Below, in pieces: positions 17,212-25,197 of a stretch of 49,304 bases of DNA; within the stretch, counting starts at the first letter, position 1, and the number at the start of each line of letters is the position of its first letter. Made by a program: the position numbers and the translations under genes. The stretch spans positions 1-49,304 of the forward strand of contig RAZP01000022.1 of NCBI GenBank assembly GCA_004028745.1. The letters run 5' to 3'. Below the pieces are notes generated by a model. That model was not told the DNA's origin and ran no database searches. It saw nothing but the letters and a program-made list of their open reading frames with translations. This stretch comes from Prosthecochloris sp. (lineage in GTDB: Bacteria > Bacteroidota > Chlorobiia > Chlorobiales > Chlorobiaceae).

Positions 17212-17733
17212 CTACCAGTTTGCTATCAGCATCCGATTGAACAGATCATCTACAATCTGGTCGACCGCCGCTTCGATTGCTTCCTCCTGCCCCACAAAGT
17301 CTCCGACATTGTAATCATCAAAGCCGTTAAACGATATCCTGGTGAAAAAAGGTTTTTTTTCCACTTGGTCAATGAAAGATGCACGGACAACAATGGTAAT
17401 CCGGTTGGTGATAGCACGCTCGGTTTCACTGCCGATCTGGCTGGGCTCGTCGCTGAAAGAGACTATTGCAGCTTCAACCAGGGCATTTGCCTGGCTGATA
17501 TCGGACTCAATGTTCAGAGAACTTTGCGATTCAATGGTATCAATCAGCTTCTCTGTAAACTCGGCACCGAGCTGAGCAACACCGGCCCCGGAAAGCTCTT
17601 CGAAGGGCGGGACCGCAACGGTCTTGATATACGGGGGAAGAGATGCTCCTGTAAAGCTGTAGCAGCCCTGCAAAAAAAGCACCAGGCTGAAAAAAACAGG
17701 GAAATATGCGCCATAACCTTTAATCCTTAACAT
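17212..17733 (-). CDS. lptE: LPS-assembly lipoprotein LptE-like
   Basis: Outer-membrane lipoprotein expected to plug LptD and assist insertion of lipopolysaccharide. The 173-residue product has a hydrophobic signal with lipobox LQGC (C24). CYSFTGASLPPYIKTVAVPPF follows at 24-44 in overlapping form and is the hallmark start of Bacteroidota/Chlorobi LptE. After that come beta-rich segments with LVEAAIVSF and ITIVVRASF. Start ATG 17733 has AAGGAGAG upstream. The neighbours are two SDR genes, not lptD. The assignment rests on the N-terminal pattern and length, so I call it LptE-like. Confidence 0.85.
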   Translation of the reverse strand: MLRIKGYGAYFPVFFSLVLFLQGCYSFTGASLPPYIKTVAVPPFEELSGAGVAQLGAEFTEKLIDTIESQSSLNIESDISQANALVEAAIVSFSDEPSQIGSETERAITNRITIVVRASFIDQVEKKPFFTRISFNGFDDYNVGDFVGQEEAIEAAVDQIVDDLFNRMLIANW

Positions 17734-17867
17734 ACTCTTCTCTCCTTTTTATAGAATCACCCTGTTCAAGATCCCCAACCTTTTTGCCTTTTGACCTTTA
17801 CCTTTTGACTTAATCCTTCTCCCCTTGCTCTCAAGCGATCCAGCTATCCGGCCAACCCGCCTTTGTA

Positions 17868-18692
17868 CTAATAATTCCTTCGATCTATTCTCTTCAACAG
17901 TTTACGGAACGGATAGGAAAACAGCAGCCATTTTCTGCGTTTTCCGTCAAGCGCCGAAAGGTAGTCTCCGCTTTTGCACCTCCCCTCTTCGCTGGCCATT
18001 TTCACCGCCAGGGATGCCGCAACAGAAGGCGGCTGCGCAAAGATATCGACTATGGTTTGAAAGGTCCCCTGTTGACGCTTCATTTCCGGCGTCGGATTTT
18101 CGACACTGATCATGTTTGTACGGACAAGACCCGGATGCAGCAGCATAATGGATACCGGCGTGTCTTTATATTCCTCGGCAACGGCAAAGGTAAATCTCGC
18201 TATAGCTGCTTTCGATGAACCGTATGCGCTGATAAACGGGGTGTTTGATTTTTTATCGGTGCCTGATCCGGCCATGTTGATAATTTTTCCCGGATGACCG
18301 GCCCCAAGGAAATACTGCAGTGCAGCCCTGCATCCATGATAGGTGCCCTTCAGGTTAATGTCTATAATGTGTCCCCACTCATGAGGGTCACTGTCGGTTA
18401 TGTTGTAAAACGTGTCGGATATTCCTGCATTATTGATAAAGACGTCAAGTTTGCCGAACCGCTTCACGGTTGACGCCACCAGTTCCTCAACCTGTGCATA
18501 ATCCGATACATCACACACATGACCAAAAGCACTCTCCCCAGGGAAATCATGCAGCGCCATGTCAACATTGGACTTGCAACTGGATGTGATGACTACCTTG
18601 GCTCCTTCCTTGACAAAAGCTGTAGCGATGGCTTTGCCGATTCCCTTGGTTGAACCGGTAATGACTGCAACTTTGTCATCGAGTTTTCCCAA
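17868..18692 (-). CDS. Short-chain dehydrogenase/reductase downstream of the RuBisCO-like gene
   Basis: Classical SDR of 274 residues: TGSTKGIG at 12-19, NNAG at 87-90, serine near 143 and YGSSK with Y157 and K161. It has 97 bases to the upstream RuBisCO-like gene, so it may belong to that operon, though the gap contains T-rich heptad repeats. The start is odd. The only codon that gives a proper N-terminus is TTG 18692; the ATG a few codons in is out of frame, and no Shine-Dalgarno is present. The repeat expansion just upstream may have replaced the original leader. Substrate unknown; an oxidoreductase would fit a sugar-phosphate salvage pathway. Confidence 0.85.
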   Translation of the reverse strand: MGKLDDKVAVITGSTKGIGKAIATAFVKEGAKVVITSSCKSNVDMALHDFPGESAFGHVCDVSDYAQVEELVASTVKRFGKLDVFINNAGISDTFYNITDSDPHEWGHIIDINLKGTYHGCRAALQYFLGAGHPGKIINMAGSGTDKKSNTPFISAYGSSKAAIARFTFAVAEEYKDTPVSIMLLHPGLVRTNMISVENPTPEMKRQQGTFQTIVDIFAQPPSVAASLAVKMASEEGRCKSGDYLSALDGKRRKWLLFSYPFRKLLKRIDRRNY

Positions 18693-18789
18693 AAGAATAA
18701 AGTCAAAAGTGAAAAAGCAAAGGCCAAAAGTCTGAACTCAAAAAACACATCACCTGCAAGGAATGTATAGCATTTTTGAATTTTGACTT
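18693..18789. repeat. T-rich heptad repeats between the RuBisCO-like gene and the SDR
   Basis: On the minus strand TTTTGACTTT-type heptads occur at both ends of this spacer (about 18697-18730 and 18776-18792), directly after one gene and before the next start codon. Confidence 0.6.
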
Positions 18790-20076
18790 TTACTTGTCCA
18801 GCATTGCCCTGAGCTCTGGACGGGTTTCCGCATAAGAATCGAGAGAAACCCCCTTCTCAATAGCTTCCCATGCCTGACGAATACTTGACGCTCCGGCTTT
18901 CGGTCCCATTGGATGGCCGAAAATACCCCTGCCCGGCACAAACCCGAAGTCAACGCTGCCAACTTTACGGTAAACCAGCTCCAGTGTCAGCGCCGAGTCG
19001 CTCCCCCCTGGAACAGGCAGTGAACGCTTGAGCGAACCCATATCAGCCAAACACTCCTCGATATTTTCACAAACTTCCTGCTCAGGAGTCATCATGCGGT
19101 TCCCGAAACCGGGCATGATAATGGCATCGAGACCTGCAAGACGCTGCAGTTTCGTAATGACCTTTGAGTGAACCCCGTACTTTTCAAGACGGGCAAATGC
19201 AGCAATAAAAGGGAAATGACCTATCAGCGGTACTTTCGTATGCTTGCGCAGCATTCGTACCGCACTGAGACCAACGGGAAAAGCATTGATAAGCAATGCA
19301 TTTGCGCCGTTTGCCACTGCTATATCGTGCTGCTCAACCATTTTATCCACCTCGTCAGTGATATTTGCAAGATAGATTTTTTTATCTCCGGTCTGCTTTT
19401 CTGCTTCAACCCGTGCCTTGCCGAGAAGCTCTGTGCGCCTTTGCGTTGTGGACCACGCCACGTCGGCAAGCATCTCATCGTCTTTAGCTATATCAAGTCC
19501 TCCCAGCCAGCTTTGATAGGCTATCTCGGCAAAATGTTCAGGCTGCAGACCGATATTGGGCTTTACCACTCCGAAAAAGATCGGCCGGTTGTATGCTCCG
19601 AGCATATCGCGAATGCCTTCGATACCGAATTTTGGGCCCTCGAATTGGGCAAGGTAGCTATCAGGAAAAGATATATCGAGCATTTTAACCAGCGGTATAC
19701 CAGGGGTAAAGTAGGTGCCCTCACCACAAACAGCTGTGATCAGGTTTGGCAGCTTGGGCCCGAAATTCCCGTGGGGATGCGCTATGCGCACCCTGCATGC
19801 ATGAATTTTCCCGACCGCGGCATGCTCAACCGGATAACTGAGCTCTGACAGTTCTTCCAGAACCTGCCAACTGATAACCTTTGCGCCATAATGTTCCCTG
19901 AAATCCTCATCAAAACCAACCCTGCTCCACTGAGCTGTCGACTGCTCGCTGCAAAAATGGGCTAAAGCGGTCCTGATATCGCCCACACACTCAAGGTAGT
20001 ACTCAAGTTCAAGATAATCAGCCATGTTAAGCTGATCCCGATCTGCAAAAAAACCTTTTATATCCTCTGCATTCAT
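18790..20076 (-). CDS. RuBisCO-like protein (form IV, photosynthetic-clade type)
   Basis: Homologue of the RuBisCO large subunit that should not fix CO2. The 428 residues keep the fold and part of the active site. By motif alignment to spinach numbering, Lys175 is K172 in VVKPNIGL, and the carbamylation and metal residues Lys201, Asp203 and Glu204 are K198, D200 and E201 in GGLDIAKDDE. His294 is H287. Changed are Lys177 (N174), Arg295 (F288), the loop-6 Lys334 (no lysine in IIMPGFGNRMMT), Ser379 (glycine) and one phosphate-binding glycine (R383). Such retention of the metal site with loss of CO2-addition residues suits an enolase or isomerase. Homologues are universal in green sulfur bacteria; loss in Chlorobaculum tepidum disturbs sulfur oxidation and stress responses. 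It lies 21 bases after the LsrF-like gene. Confidence 0.96.
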   Translation of the reverse strand: MNAEDIKGFFADRDQLNMADYLELEYYLECVGDIRTALAHFCSEQSTAQWSRVGFDEDFREHYGAKVISWQVLEELSELSYPVEHAAVGKIHACRVRIAHPHGNFGPKLPNLITAVCGEGTYFTPGIPLVKMLDISFPDSYLAQFEGPKFGIEGIRDMLGAYNRPIFFGVVKPNIGLQPEHFAEIAYQSWLGGLDIAKDDEMLADVAWSTTQRRTELLGKARVEAEKQTGDKKIYLANITDEVDKMVEQHDIAVANGANALLINAFPVGLSAVRMLRKHTKVPLIGHFPFIAAFARLEKYGVHSKVITKLQRLAGLDAIIMPGFGNRMMTPEQEVCENIEECLADMGSLKRSLPVPGGSDSALTLELVYRKVGSVDFGFVPGRGIFGHPMGPKAGASSIRQAWEAIEKGVSLDSYAETRPELRAMLDK

Positions 20077-20097
20077 AGTACGTCGTTCGGCCAGCTT

Positions 20098-20979
20098 CTA
20101 ACCTTCAGCTTTAACGCTGTTGAAATAATCCAACGCCTCTTCGGGCGTTATGTTTTCATGAACGATCCTGTTGACCGCTTTCATCATGGCAACTGGAGCT
20201 TCGCTCTGGAAAATGTTTCTTCCCATATCAACTCCGGAAGCTCCTTCCTGGATTGCCCTGTAGGACATGGTAAGGGCGTCCAGCTCAGGAATTTTTTTCC
20301 CTCCGGCCATTACAATCGGTACGGGACAAGAGGCCACTACAGTGTCGAAATCTTCGGGAACGTAATAGGTTTTGACGATTTGTGCACCGAGTTCCGCGCA
20401 GATCCTGCAGGCAAGACGGAAGTACTTCGCGTCCCGGACCATGTTTTTTCCAACAGCCGTAACAGCCATGACCGGTATGCCGTAACGGTAACCCCAGTCA
20501 ACGAGTTTTGTCATGTTGTGAATAGAGCGGGTCTCGAATTCACCGCCGATAAAAACCTGCAGGGTAATGGCCGCAACGTTCATACGGACGGCATCCTCAA
20601 TATCAACGGCTATTTGCTCGTCGGAAAGCTCCTTGAGGATGCTTGGTCCTCCGCTGCTGCGCATGACAACAGCCTTGGTCAGAGTCGGCGGTACCGTTGT
20701 CCGCAAGATACCCCTCGTCAGCATGATAGCGTCCGAGTACTGCATAAGCGGCACTATGTTCAAGTCAACACGTTCAAGACCTGTGGTCGGCCCTTGAAAA
20801 TAACCGTGATCGATTGCAAACATAACTGTTTTCCCCGTGTCAGGCCTGAAAATTCTGGATAAACGATTTTTCATGCCCCAGTCCAGAGCACTTGCTCCTT
20901 TGAGAAAAAAACCTTGGGTATCTACCGGTATGTCGGTATAGTACTTTTTTTCCTGCTTTCCCAAATCTGCTTCCGGCAT
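20098..20979 (-). CDS. LsrF-like class I aldolase/thiolase (DhnA family)
   Basis: Close relative of LsrF, which transfers the acetyl part of 3-hydroxy-2,4-pentanedione 5-phosphate to CoA, giving DHAP and acetyl-CoA in autoinducer-2 breakdown. From ATG 20979 (AAGGGGAG upstream) the product has 293 residues, against about 291 in E. coli LsrF. LKGASALDWGMKNRLSRIF at 26-44, FAIDHGYFQGPTTGLERVD near 54-72, the Schiff-base lysine K203 in IVKTYYV and PIVMAGGKK at 221-229 all look LsrF-type. A longer frame to 21138 overlaps the upstream gene and is rejected. No lsrK, lsrG or lsr transporter genes are nearby, so AI-2 degradation is unlikely to be its role. It is the middle gene of the aldolase-LsrF-RuBisCO-like operon. 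Confidence 0.92.
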   Translation of the reverse strand: MPEADLGKQEKKYYTDIPVDTQGFFLKGASALDWGMKNRLSRIFRPDTGKTVMFAIDHGYFQGPTTGLERVDLNIVPLMQYSDAIMLTRGILRTTVPPTLTKAVVMRSSGGPSILKELSDEQIAVDIEDAVRMNVAAITLQVFIGGEFETRSIHNMTKLVDWGYRYGIPVMAVTAVGKNMVRDAKYFRLACRICAELGAQIVKTYYVPEDFDTVVASCPVPIVMAGGKKIPELDALTMSYRAIQEGASGVDMGRNIFQSEAPVAMMKAVNRIVHENITPEEALDYFNSVKAEG

Positions 20980-21022
20980 AGTTATGCTCCCCTTGTATTT
21001 TTTAAAATGAGTGTATACTGTG

Positions 21023-23140
21023 TTACCTGAGTGCGGCTGCAACGTTGCCGCCGTCAACTGTTGTAATCGAGCCTGTTGTCTTTTTTTCCAGCGCAAGATG
21101 CACAAATGCATCGGCAACATCCTCAGCTGTGACTTCAAGCTTGAGAAGATTGCCTGCCATGTACTCCTGCGGACTAAGCCCCCTCTTCTTTGACCGTGAG
21201 GAAATCATCTCCTCGTTGAGCAGCCCGCTGCGAATCCTGTCTGCATTGATACCGTTCGCCCGGATGCCATCACGCCCATGGTCAAGCGCATACTGACGAA
21301 CAAGAAACAGCGTAGCAGCTTTGGGAAGACCGTATGGCCCGAAATCAGGACCGGGATTGACCGCCTGTTTGGAAACGTTGTAGAGAAGATTTCCACCGAT
21401 TCCCTGCTGCTTCATGATGGCAACAGCTTCTTGTGAAATAGCCTGGTGAGAAAAGAAATTGAGCTCAAAACTTTTTCGCAGTACTTCGTCGGAAACCTCT
21501 CCGATCCTGCCCTGCAAAGCCACACCGACGTTGGACACAACAATATCCACTCCTCCGAATCTGCAGCAGATCTTCCTGAATGCTTCAGAAATAGAAGAGC
21601 GATCGGTAACATCACAGGCAATGGCAAGTGTGTCGGGACCGAGTTTGTTTTTTGCCTTTTCAAGATTTTCACTATCGAGATCGAGAATGGCGATTTCCGC
21701 ACCTTTCTCCCTGAATGCTTTTGCGGTGGCAAACCCTATAGCTCCAGCCGCCCCGGTGACCATCGCCACCTTTCCGGCAAAAACATCATGTTGTACTTTC
21801 TTCACCTTGGCTTGCTCCATATCCCAGTACTCTATCCCGAAAACCTCGTTTTCACTGATAGATTCAAAACAGCCGATCGACTCTGCCTGAAGCACAGCCT
21901 CAGTCATGCCTTGAGCAATGTCAGCATTAATACGGGCATCCCGAAGTGTTTTACCGAGACCGAACAAACCGACACCGGGAACAAGCACAACCCTGGGCAT
22001 GGGATCAAGCATATCGACGTCTATGCCGGCTGCCGCCCGCTGCCGCTCAAAGTATGCAGTATACTCTTTTTTATAGGTTTCAACCGCCTCATGAACAGCC
22101 TGTCTGAACCCTTCGGGGTCCTGAGCATCAGGGGCAGGCAGAATCAGAGGAAGGTTCTTGGTCCGAATAATAAAATCCGGGGTCATGGTACCCCTGCGGG
22201 CCATGGATTCAAGATCAGTGCTGTTGACATACTCCATGATCTCAGGCGAGCTCCTGAAGTCGAGAATGAAGCTGTCATAATCCCGGCTGCCCGGAGTATT
22301 TTCAATCGCACAGCTCCCCCTGATCACCGTGGCAATCCTTTCAACCGGAAGAAGTTCACCCGGCAGATCAATAACGGGAAATGTTTTCCGGGCAGTGTGC
22401 TCAATTCTTTTTTCAAGCTCGGAAACCGAGTCGATCATCAGATCATATGCCTCTCGAGACGTTTCCGCGAAGGTTACCAATCCATGCTTCAGCAGCACCA
22501 GCCCCTTCACGCCCCTGTTTTCAGCATAGATCTTTTCAGCCGAACGAGCGAGCTCAAGGCCGGGCCTCATGTAAGGCACAATGCCGAATCTATCACCGAG
22601 CACCTCCCTGCTGAGCCTCTCTCCGTCAGGCTGGTTGGTCAGGGTAAGCAAAGCCTGAGAGTGAGTGTGATAGATATATTTATGGGGCAGAAAGGCATGC
22701 AGCAGAGTTTCAATGGAAGGTGTCAACCCGTTTTTTAACACATGATCGGTAAGACTAAAGAGGTTAAGGAACAAAAAATTTTTCAGCTCCCGGTTAGAAA
22801 ACCTCTTGAGATCCTCATCGGTAAGATTACCGCCGGAAAGAATCATGTGCAGCAGCTTCTGGAGAGGCTCAATTCTGACTGGCGTAAAATCATATGCTGT
22901 AATATCGGCGAGATCGACTCCACTACCCTTGATAAAGAGTACATTTACCTTGTTGCCAATAACATCGGTCAGCTGGCTTTTTACAGACGTATTGCCTCCC
23001 CCATGCATGACCAGTTTACTTTCCCTGCCGAGCAGGCGTGATGCATAGACCACTTCGGCAAGCTCCCCGGGCAGCTGAATATCAGCTTCCAGCTCTGCCG
23101 CTGTTGTATTAAAACCGTTTTCTTCCCAGAGGTTTTGCAT
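21023..23140 (-). CDS. Bifunctional class II aldolase / short-chain dehydrogenase
   Basis: Fusion of RhaD/RhaE type. The N-terminal class II aldolase/adducin domain (about 1-400) has GGGNTSVK at 47-54, probable zinc ligands H158 and H160 in YHTH and H219 in LLKHG, and a likely catalytic glutamate at 144. The C-terminal SDR domain (about 455-705) has TGAAGAIG at 462-469, NVG at 537-539, serine near 590 and YGLPK with Y603 and K607. Such proteins are often annotated as rhamnulose-1-phosphate aldolase/lactaldehyde dehydrogenase, but no rhamnose kinase or isomerase is present here. The 705-residue length is normal. ATG 23140 has no visible Shine-Dalgarno. It leads the operon, 43 bases before the LsrF-like gene. 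A 5-deoxypentulose 1-phosphate is a reasonable alternative substrate. Confidence 0.93.
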   Translation of the reverse strand: MQNLWEENGFNTTAAELEADIQLPGELAEVVYASRLLGRESKLVMHGGGNTSVKSQLTDVIGNKVNVLFIKGSGVDLADITAYDFTPVRIEPLQKLLHMILSGGNLTDEDLKRFSNRELKNFLFLNLFSLTDHVLKNGLTPSIETLLHAFLPHKYIYHTHSQALLTLTNQPDGERLSREVLGDRFGIVPYMRPGLELARSAEKIYAENRGVKGLVLLKHGLVTFAETSREAYDLMIDSVSELEKRIEHTARKTFPVIDLPGELLPVERIATVIRGSCAIENTPGSRDYDSFILDFRSSPEIMEYVNSTDLESMARRGTMTPDFIIRTKNLPLILPAPDAQDPEGFRQAVHEAVETYKKEYTAYFERQRAAAGIDVDMLDPMPRVVLVPGVGLFGLGKTLRDARINADIAQGMTEAVLQAESIGCFESISENEVFGIEYWDMEQAKVKKVQHDVFAGKVAMVTGAAGAIGFATAKAFREKGAEIAILDLDSENLEKAKNKLGPDTLAIACDVTDRSSISEAFRKICCRFGGVDIVVSNVGVALQGRIGEVSDEVLRKSFELNFFSHQAISQEAVAIMKQQGIGGNLLYNVSKQAVNPGPDFGPYGLPKAATLFLVRQYALDHGRDGIRANGINADRIRSGLLNEEMISSRSKKRGLSPQEYMAGNLLKLEVTAEDVADAFVHLALEKKTTGSITTVDGGNVAAALR

Positions 23141-23188
23141 ACAAAAAAACGTCTAATGTCTGAAGAGATGTAAATCGGTCAAAATATT

Positions 23189-23213
23189 GGGCACTTCTAT
23201 TATAGAGGTACCC
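23189..23213. repeat. Minimal copy of the inverted-repeat element: two ends joined
   Basis: GGGCACTTCTATTATAGAGG followed by TACCC is just the two inverted ends with no body, forming an almost perfect palindrome upstream of the aldolase/SDR gene. Confidence 0.8.
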
Positions 23214-23800
23214 TATTGATATGTAAGGCTTTGAATATAGCAAAAACCTGAAACCCTGAAAACTCCGCATCACCACCGTGCTATTATTTTTCCGGTTGTT
23301 TTTACATTGGAATGTTAGGTAATAGGAAATGGTGAATCGAGCCAGGAGTACTGAGCAACAGAAAAGAGAAAAGCCAGAAGCCAGCAAGAAATCAGTAGGC
23401 AGTCTTCAGTTGGCAGTAGGCAATTGGGGGTGAACCCTCGAGCCAACTTGTTACTCGTTACTGGTCACTTGTCACTATATCAGCGAAGCGGTAATCGTAC
23501 TCGTAATCGAAAATTGAGGGAACAGGTAACATTCTGTTGGTGAACTGTTACAATGGCCGGTTAGCTTGATAGCTGGATAGCGAGATTGTTAGAATAGCCT
23601 GAAATCAGGGTAGTGGGGAGTAGGGAATAGTCGGAAATGGACTCGTCACTCGTTACTGGTCACTTGTCACTATACCAGCAAAGCGGTACTTGTAATCGAG
23701 AAAAGTAGTGTTGATTTGTTACTATCGTTCCCTGTTTTGACTTTTTCCTTTTGAATTTTGACTTCCAACGTCCCCTGGACCCTTAAAGAAAATACTCGAC
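23214..23800. repeat. Repeat-filled spacer upstream of recX
   Basis: No gene is visible in about 590 bases. Positions 23362-23508 are the inverted partner of 8273-8412. A second, shorter copy of the GTCACTT/GTTACTG heptads plus the AGCAAAGCGGTACT segment lies at 23641-23702, and TTTTGAC-type heptads occur at 23735-23762. The promoters for recX and for the aldolase operon should lie at the two ends, but I cannot point to them. Confidence 0.75.
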
Positions 23801-24256
23801 ATGCAAGAGAACACTGACAAAAAGGCATTCGACCTTGCAATACGCTGCCTCGGCAACCGCGAGCATTCGCGCAAGGAGATCATCACCAAACTTGAGCAGC
23901 GGCGGTTCAGCCCTGAGGATGTCGAAAAAACCCTTGAAAGGCTCGACGAACTCGGCTTGCTTGACGACCGGTCGTTTGCCGCAAATTATGTCGGCAGCAA
24001 GTCGAGGAAAAAACCTTCAGGACGTTACAAGCTAAGGCATGAGCTGCGCCAAAAAGGCATACCCGAAGAGATCATCGAAGAGGTCCTCAGCGAGTATGAC
24101 AGCAATGCACAGTGCCTGAATGCCGCCCTGAAAAAGCTCCCTTTTCTTAAGGGAGATGATCACTACAGGCGAAAAAAAATGCATGCGTTTCTGATGAACA
24201 GGGGATTTGACAGTCAGACGATTCGTGAAACGCTCGACCAGCTTTTTCGATCCTGA
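23801..24256 (+). CDS. recX: Regulatory protein RecX
   Basis: Small helical protein that caps RecA filaments and modulates recombination. The 151 residues show the three-helix tandem repeats of the family: FDLAIRCLGNREHSRKEI near 10-27, LDELGLLDDRSFAANYV near 47-63, then KGIPEEIIEEVLSEY and RRKKMHAFLMNRGFDSQTI toward the end. The start is ATG 23801, preceded by heptad repeats rather than a clear ribosome-binding site. recA is not adjacent; the gene stands alone and converges on pyrH. Confidence 0.94.
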   Translation: MQENTDKKAFDLAIRCLGNREHSRKEIITKLEQRRFSPEDVEKTLERLDELGLLDDRSFAANYVGSKSRKKPSGRYKLRHELRQKGIPEEIIEEVLSEYDSNAQCLNAALKKLPFLKGDDHYRRKKMHAFLMNRGFDSQTIRETLDQLFRS

Positions 24257-24340
24257 ACCCCATCACCTTTCCTGTCATCTTCGGGCTTGACCTCGAGTTC
24301 TACCCAGTATCCAAGATTGGCATGATTTTTCGATTGTCCA

Positions 24341-24357
24341 TCCCGACTTATCGGGAT
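24341..24357. repeat. TCCCGAT-type palindrome between recX and pyrH
   Basis: TCCCGACTTATCGGGAT lies between the convergent genes recX and pyrH and may serve as a weak terminator. A nearby segment, TGTCATCTTCGGGCTTGACC, resembles the interior of the nested element at 36142-36318. Confidence 0.5.
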
Positions 24358-24418
24358 ATCAAGGCGTCCCGCTGTCAAGCCATTGTCACTTTTTACTCTT
24401 GAATTTTGACTTCGCCTG

Positions 24419-25138
24419 TCACTCACCGCCCTGGTTCACAAGCGTCCCGACCGTTTCACCATTGAGTAACCGGACAAGGTTACTTTCCACATTCATATTC
24501 ATTACCACAATGGGCAGAAGGTTTTCCCGACAGAGTGTTATGGCCGTCAGGTCCATAACTCTGAGGTTGTTTTTCAGCACATCGAGATAGGATATGCTTT
24601 TGTACATTTCCGCCGCCGGGTTTTTCTCGGGGTCCGAGCTGTAAACACCGTCAACACGGGTTCCTTTTACGATTACATCAGCTTCGATCTCGACAGCACG
24701 AAGGGAAGCTGCCGTATCGGTCGTAAAATAAGGGTTACCCGTACCAGCACCGAAGATAACAGCTCTTCCTTTCTCGAGGTGGCGTATTGCACGCCTGCGG
24801 ATAAAGGGCTCTGCGACCTGCTCCATCTTTATCGCGCTCATGAGACGTGTAAAAACACCTTTCCGTTCAAGCGCATCCTGAAAAGCAAGCGAGTTGATGA
24901 CTGTTGCAAGCATACCCATATGGTCGGCCTGAACACGGTCCATGTTGGCCGCAGCCGAAGACAAGCCGCGAAAAATGTTGCCCCCGCCGATTACCAGTGC
25001 AATTTCAGCACCAAGAGAAAGTGCATTTTTTACTTCTTCAGCATAGCGGTCAACCATGCGGGCATCAATACCATAGCCTTCATCACCGGCCAGAGACTCG
25101 CCGCTTAATTTGAGCAGGATACGCTTGTAGTGTAACAT
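24419..25138 (-). CDS. pyrH: Uridylate kinase
   Basis: Bacterial UMP kinase, hexameric, of the amino-acid-kinase fold, making UDP from UMP. From ATG 25138 (GGAGGATC at good spacing) the product has 239 residues. The N-terminal RILLKLSGESL, the GGGNIFRGL loop, GAGTGNPYFTTDTAASLRA and VKGTRVDGVYSSDP are family signatures. A longer frame to 25183 is rejected because it runs through the terminator hairpin. It is the last gene of the rplM-rpsI-rpsB-tsf-pyrH run. Confidence 0.97.
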   Translation of the reverse strand: MLHYKRILLKLSGESLAGDEGYGIDARMVDRYAEEVKNALSLGAEIALVIGGGNIFRGLSSAAANMDRVQADHMGMLATVINSLAFQDALERKGVFTRLMSAIKMEQVAEPFIRRRAIRHLEKGRAVIFGAGTGNPYFTTDTAASLRAVEIEADVIVKGTRVDGVYSSDPEKNPAAEMYKSISYLDVLKNNLRVMDLTAITLCRENLLPIVVMNMNVESNLVRLLNGETVGTLVNQGGE

Positions 25139-25164
25139 GCCTGATCCTCCGGTATATTTTGCGA

Positions 25165-25192
25165 TAAAAAAAGCCTCGTACAACGAGGCTTT
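25165..25192 (-). terminator. Terminator/attenuator between tsf and pyrH
   Basis: The minus strand has AAAAGCCTCGT and ACGAGGCTTTT around a three-base loop followed by more T residues, just after the tsf stop. It would reduce readthrough into pyrH, as in other bacteria where the rpsB-tsf transcript ends here. Confidence 0.85.
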
Positions 25193-25197
25193 TCTGT

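Noticed and set aside
18790..20076. Carbon-fixing RuBisCO
   Set aside because: The loop-6 lysine and several RuBP phosphate-binding residues are missing, and green sulfur bacteria fix carbon by the reductive TCA cycle.
20098..20979. Autoinducer-2 degradation (lsr) operon
   Set aside because: No lsrK, lsrG or lsrACDB homologues are in the window; the neighbours are an aldolase/SDR and a RuBisCO-like protein.
20098..21138. Long form of the LsrF-like protein starting inside the upstream aldolase/SDR gene
   Set aside because: The extra 53 residues lie in the overlapping gene and have no family counterpart; ATG 20979 has a good ribosome-binding site.
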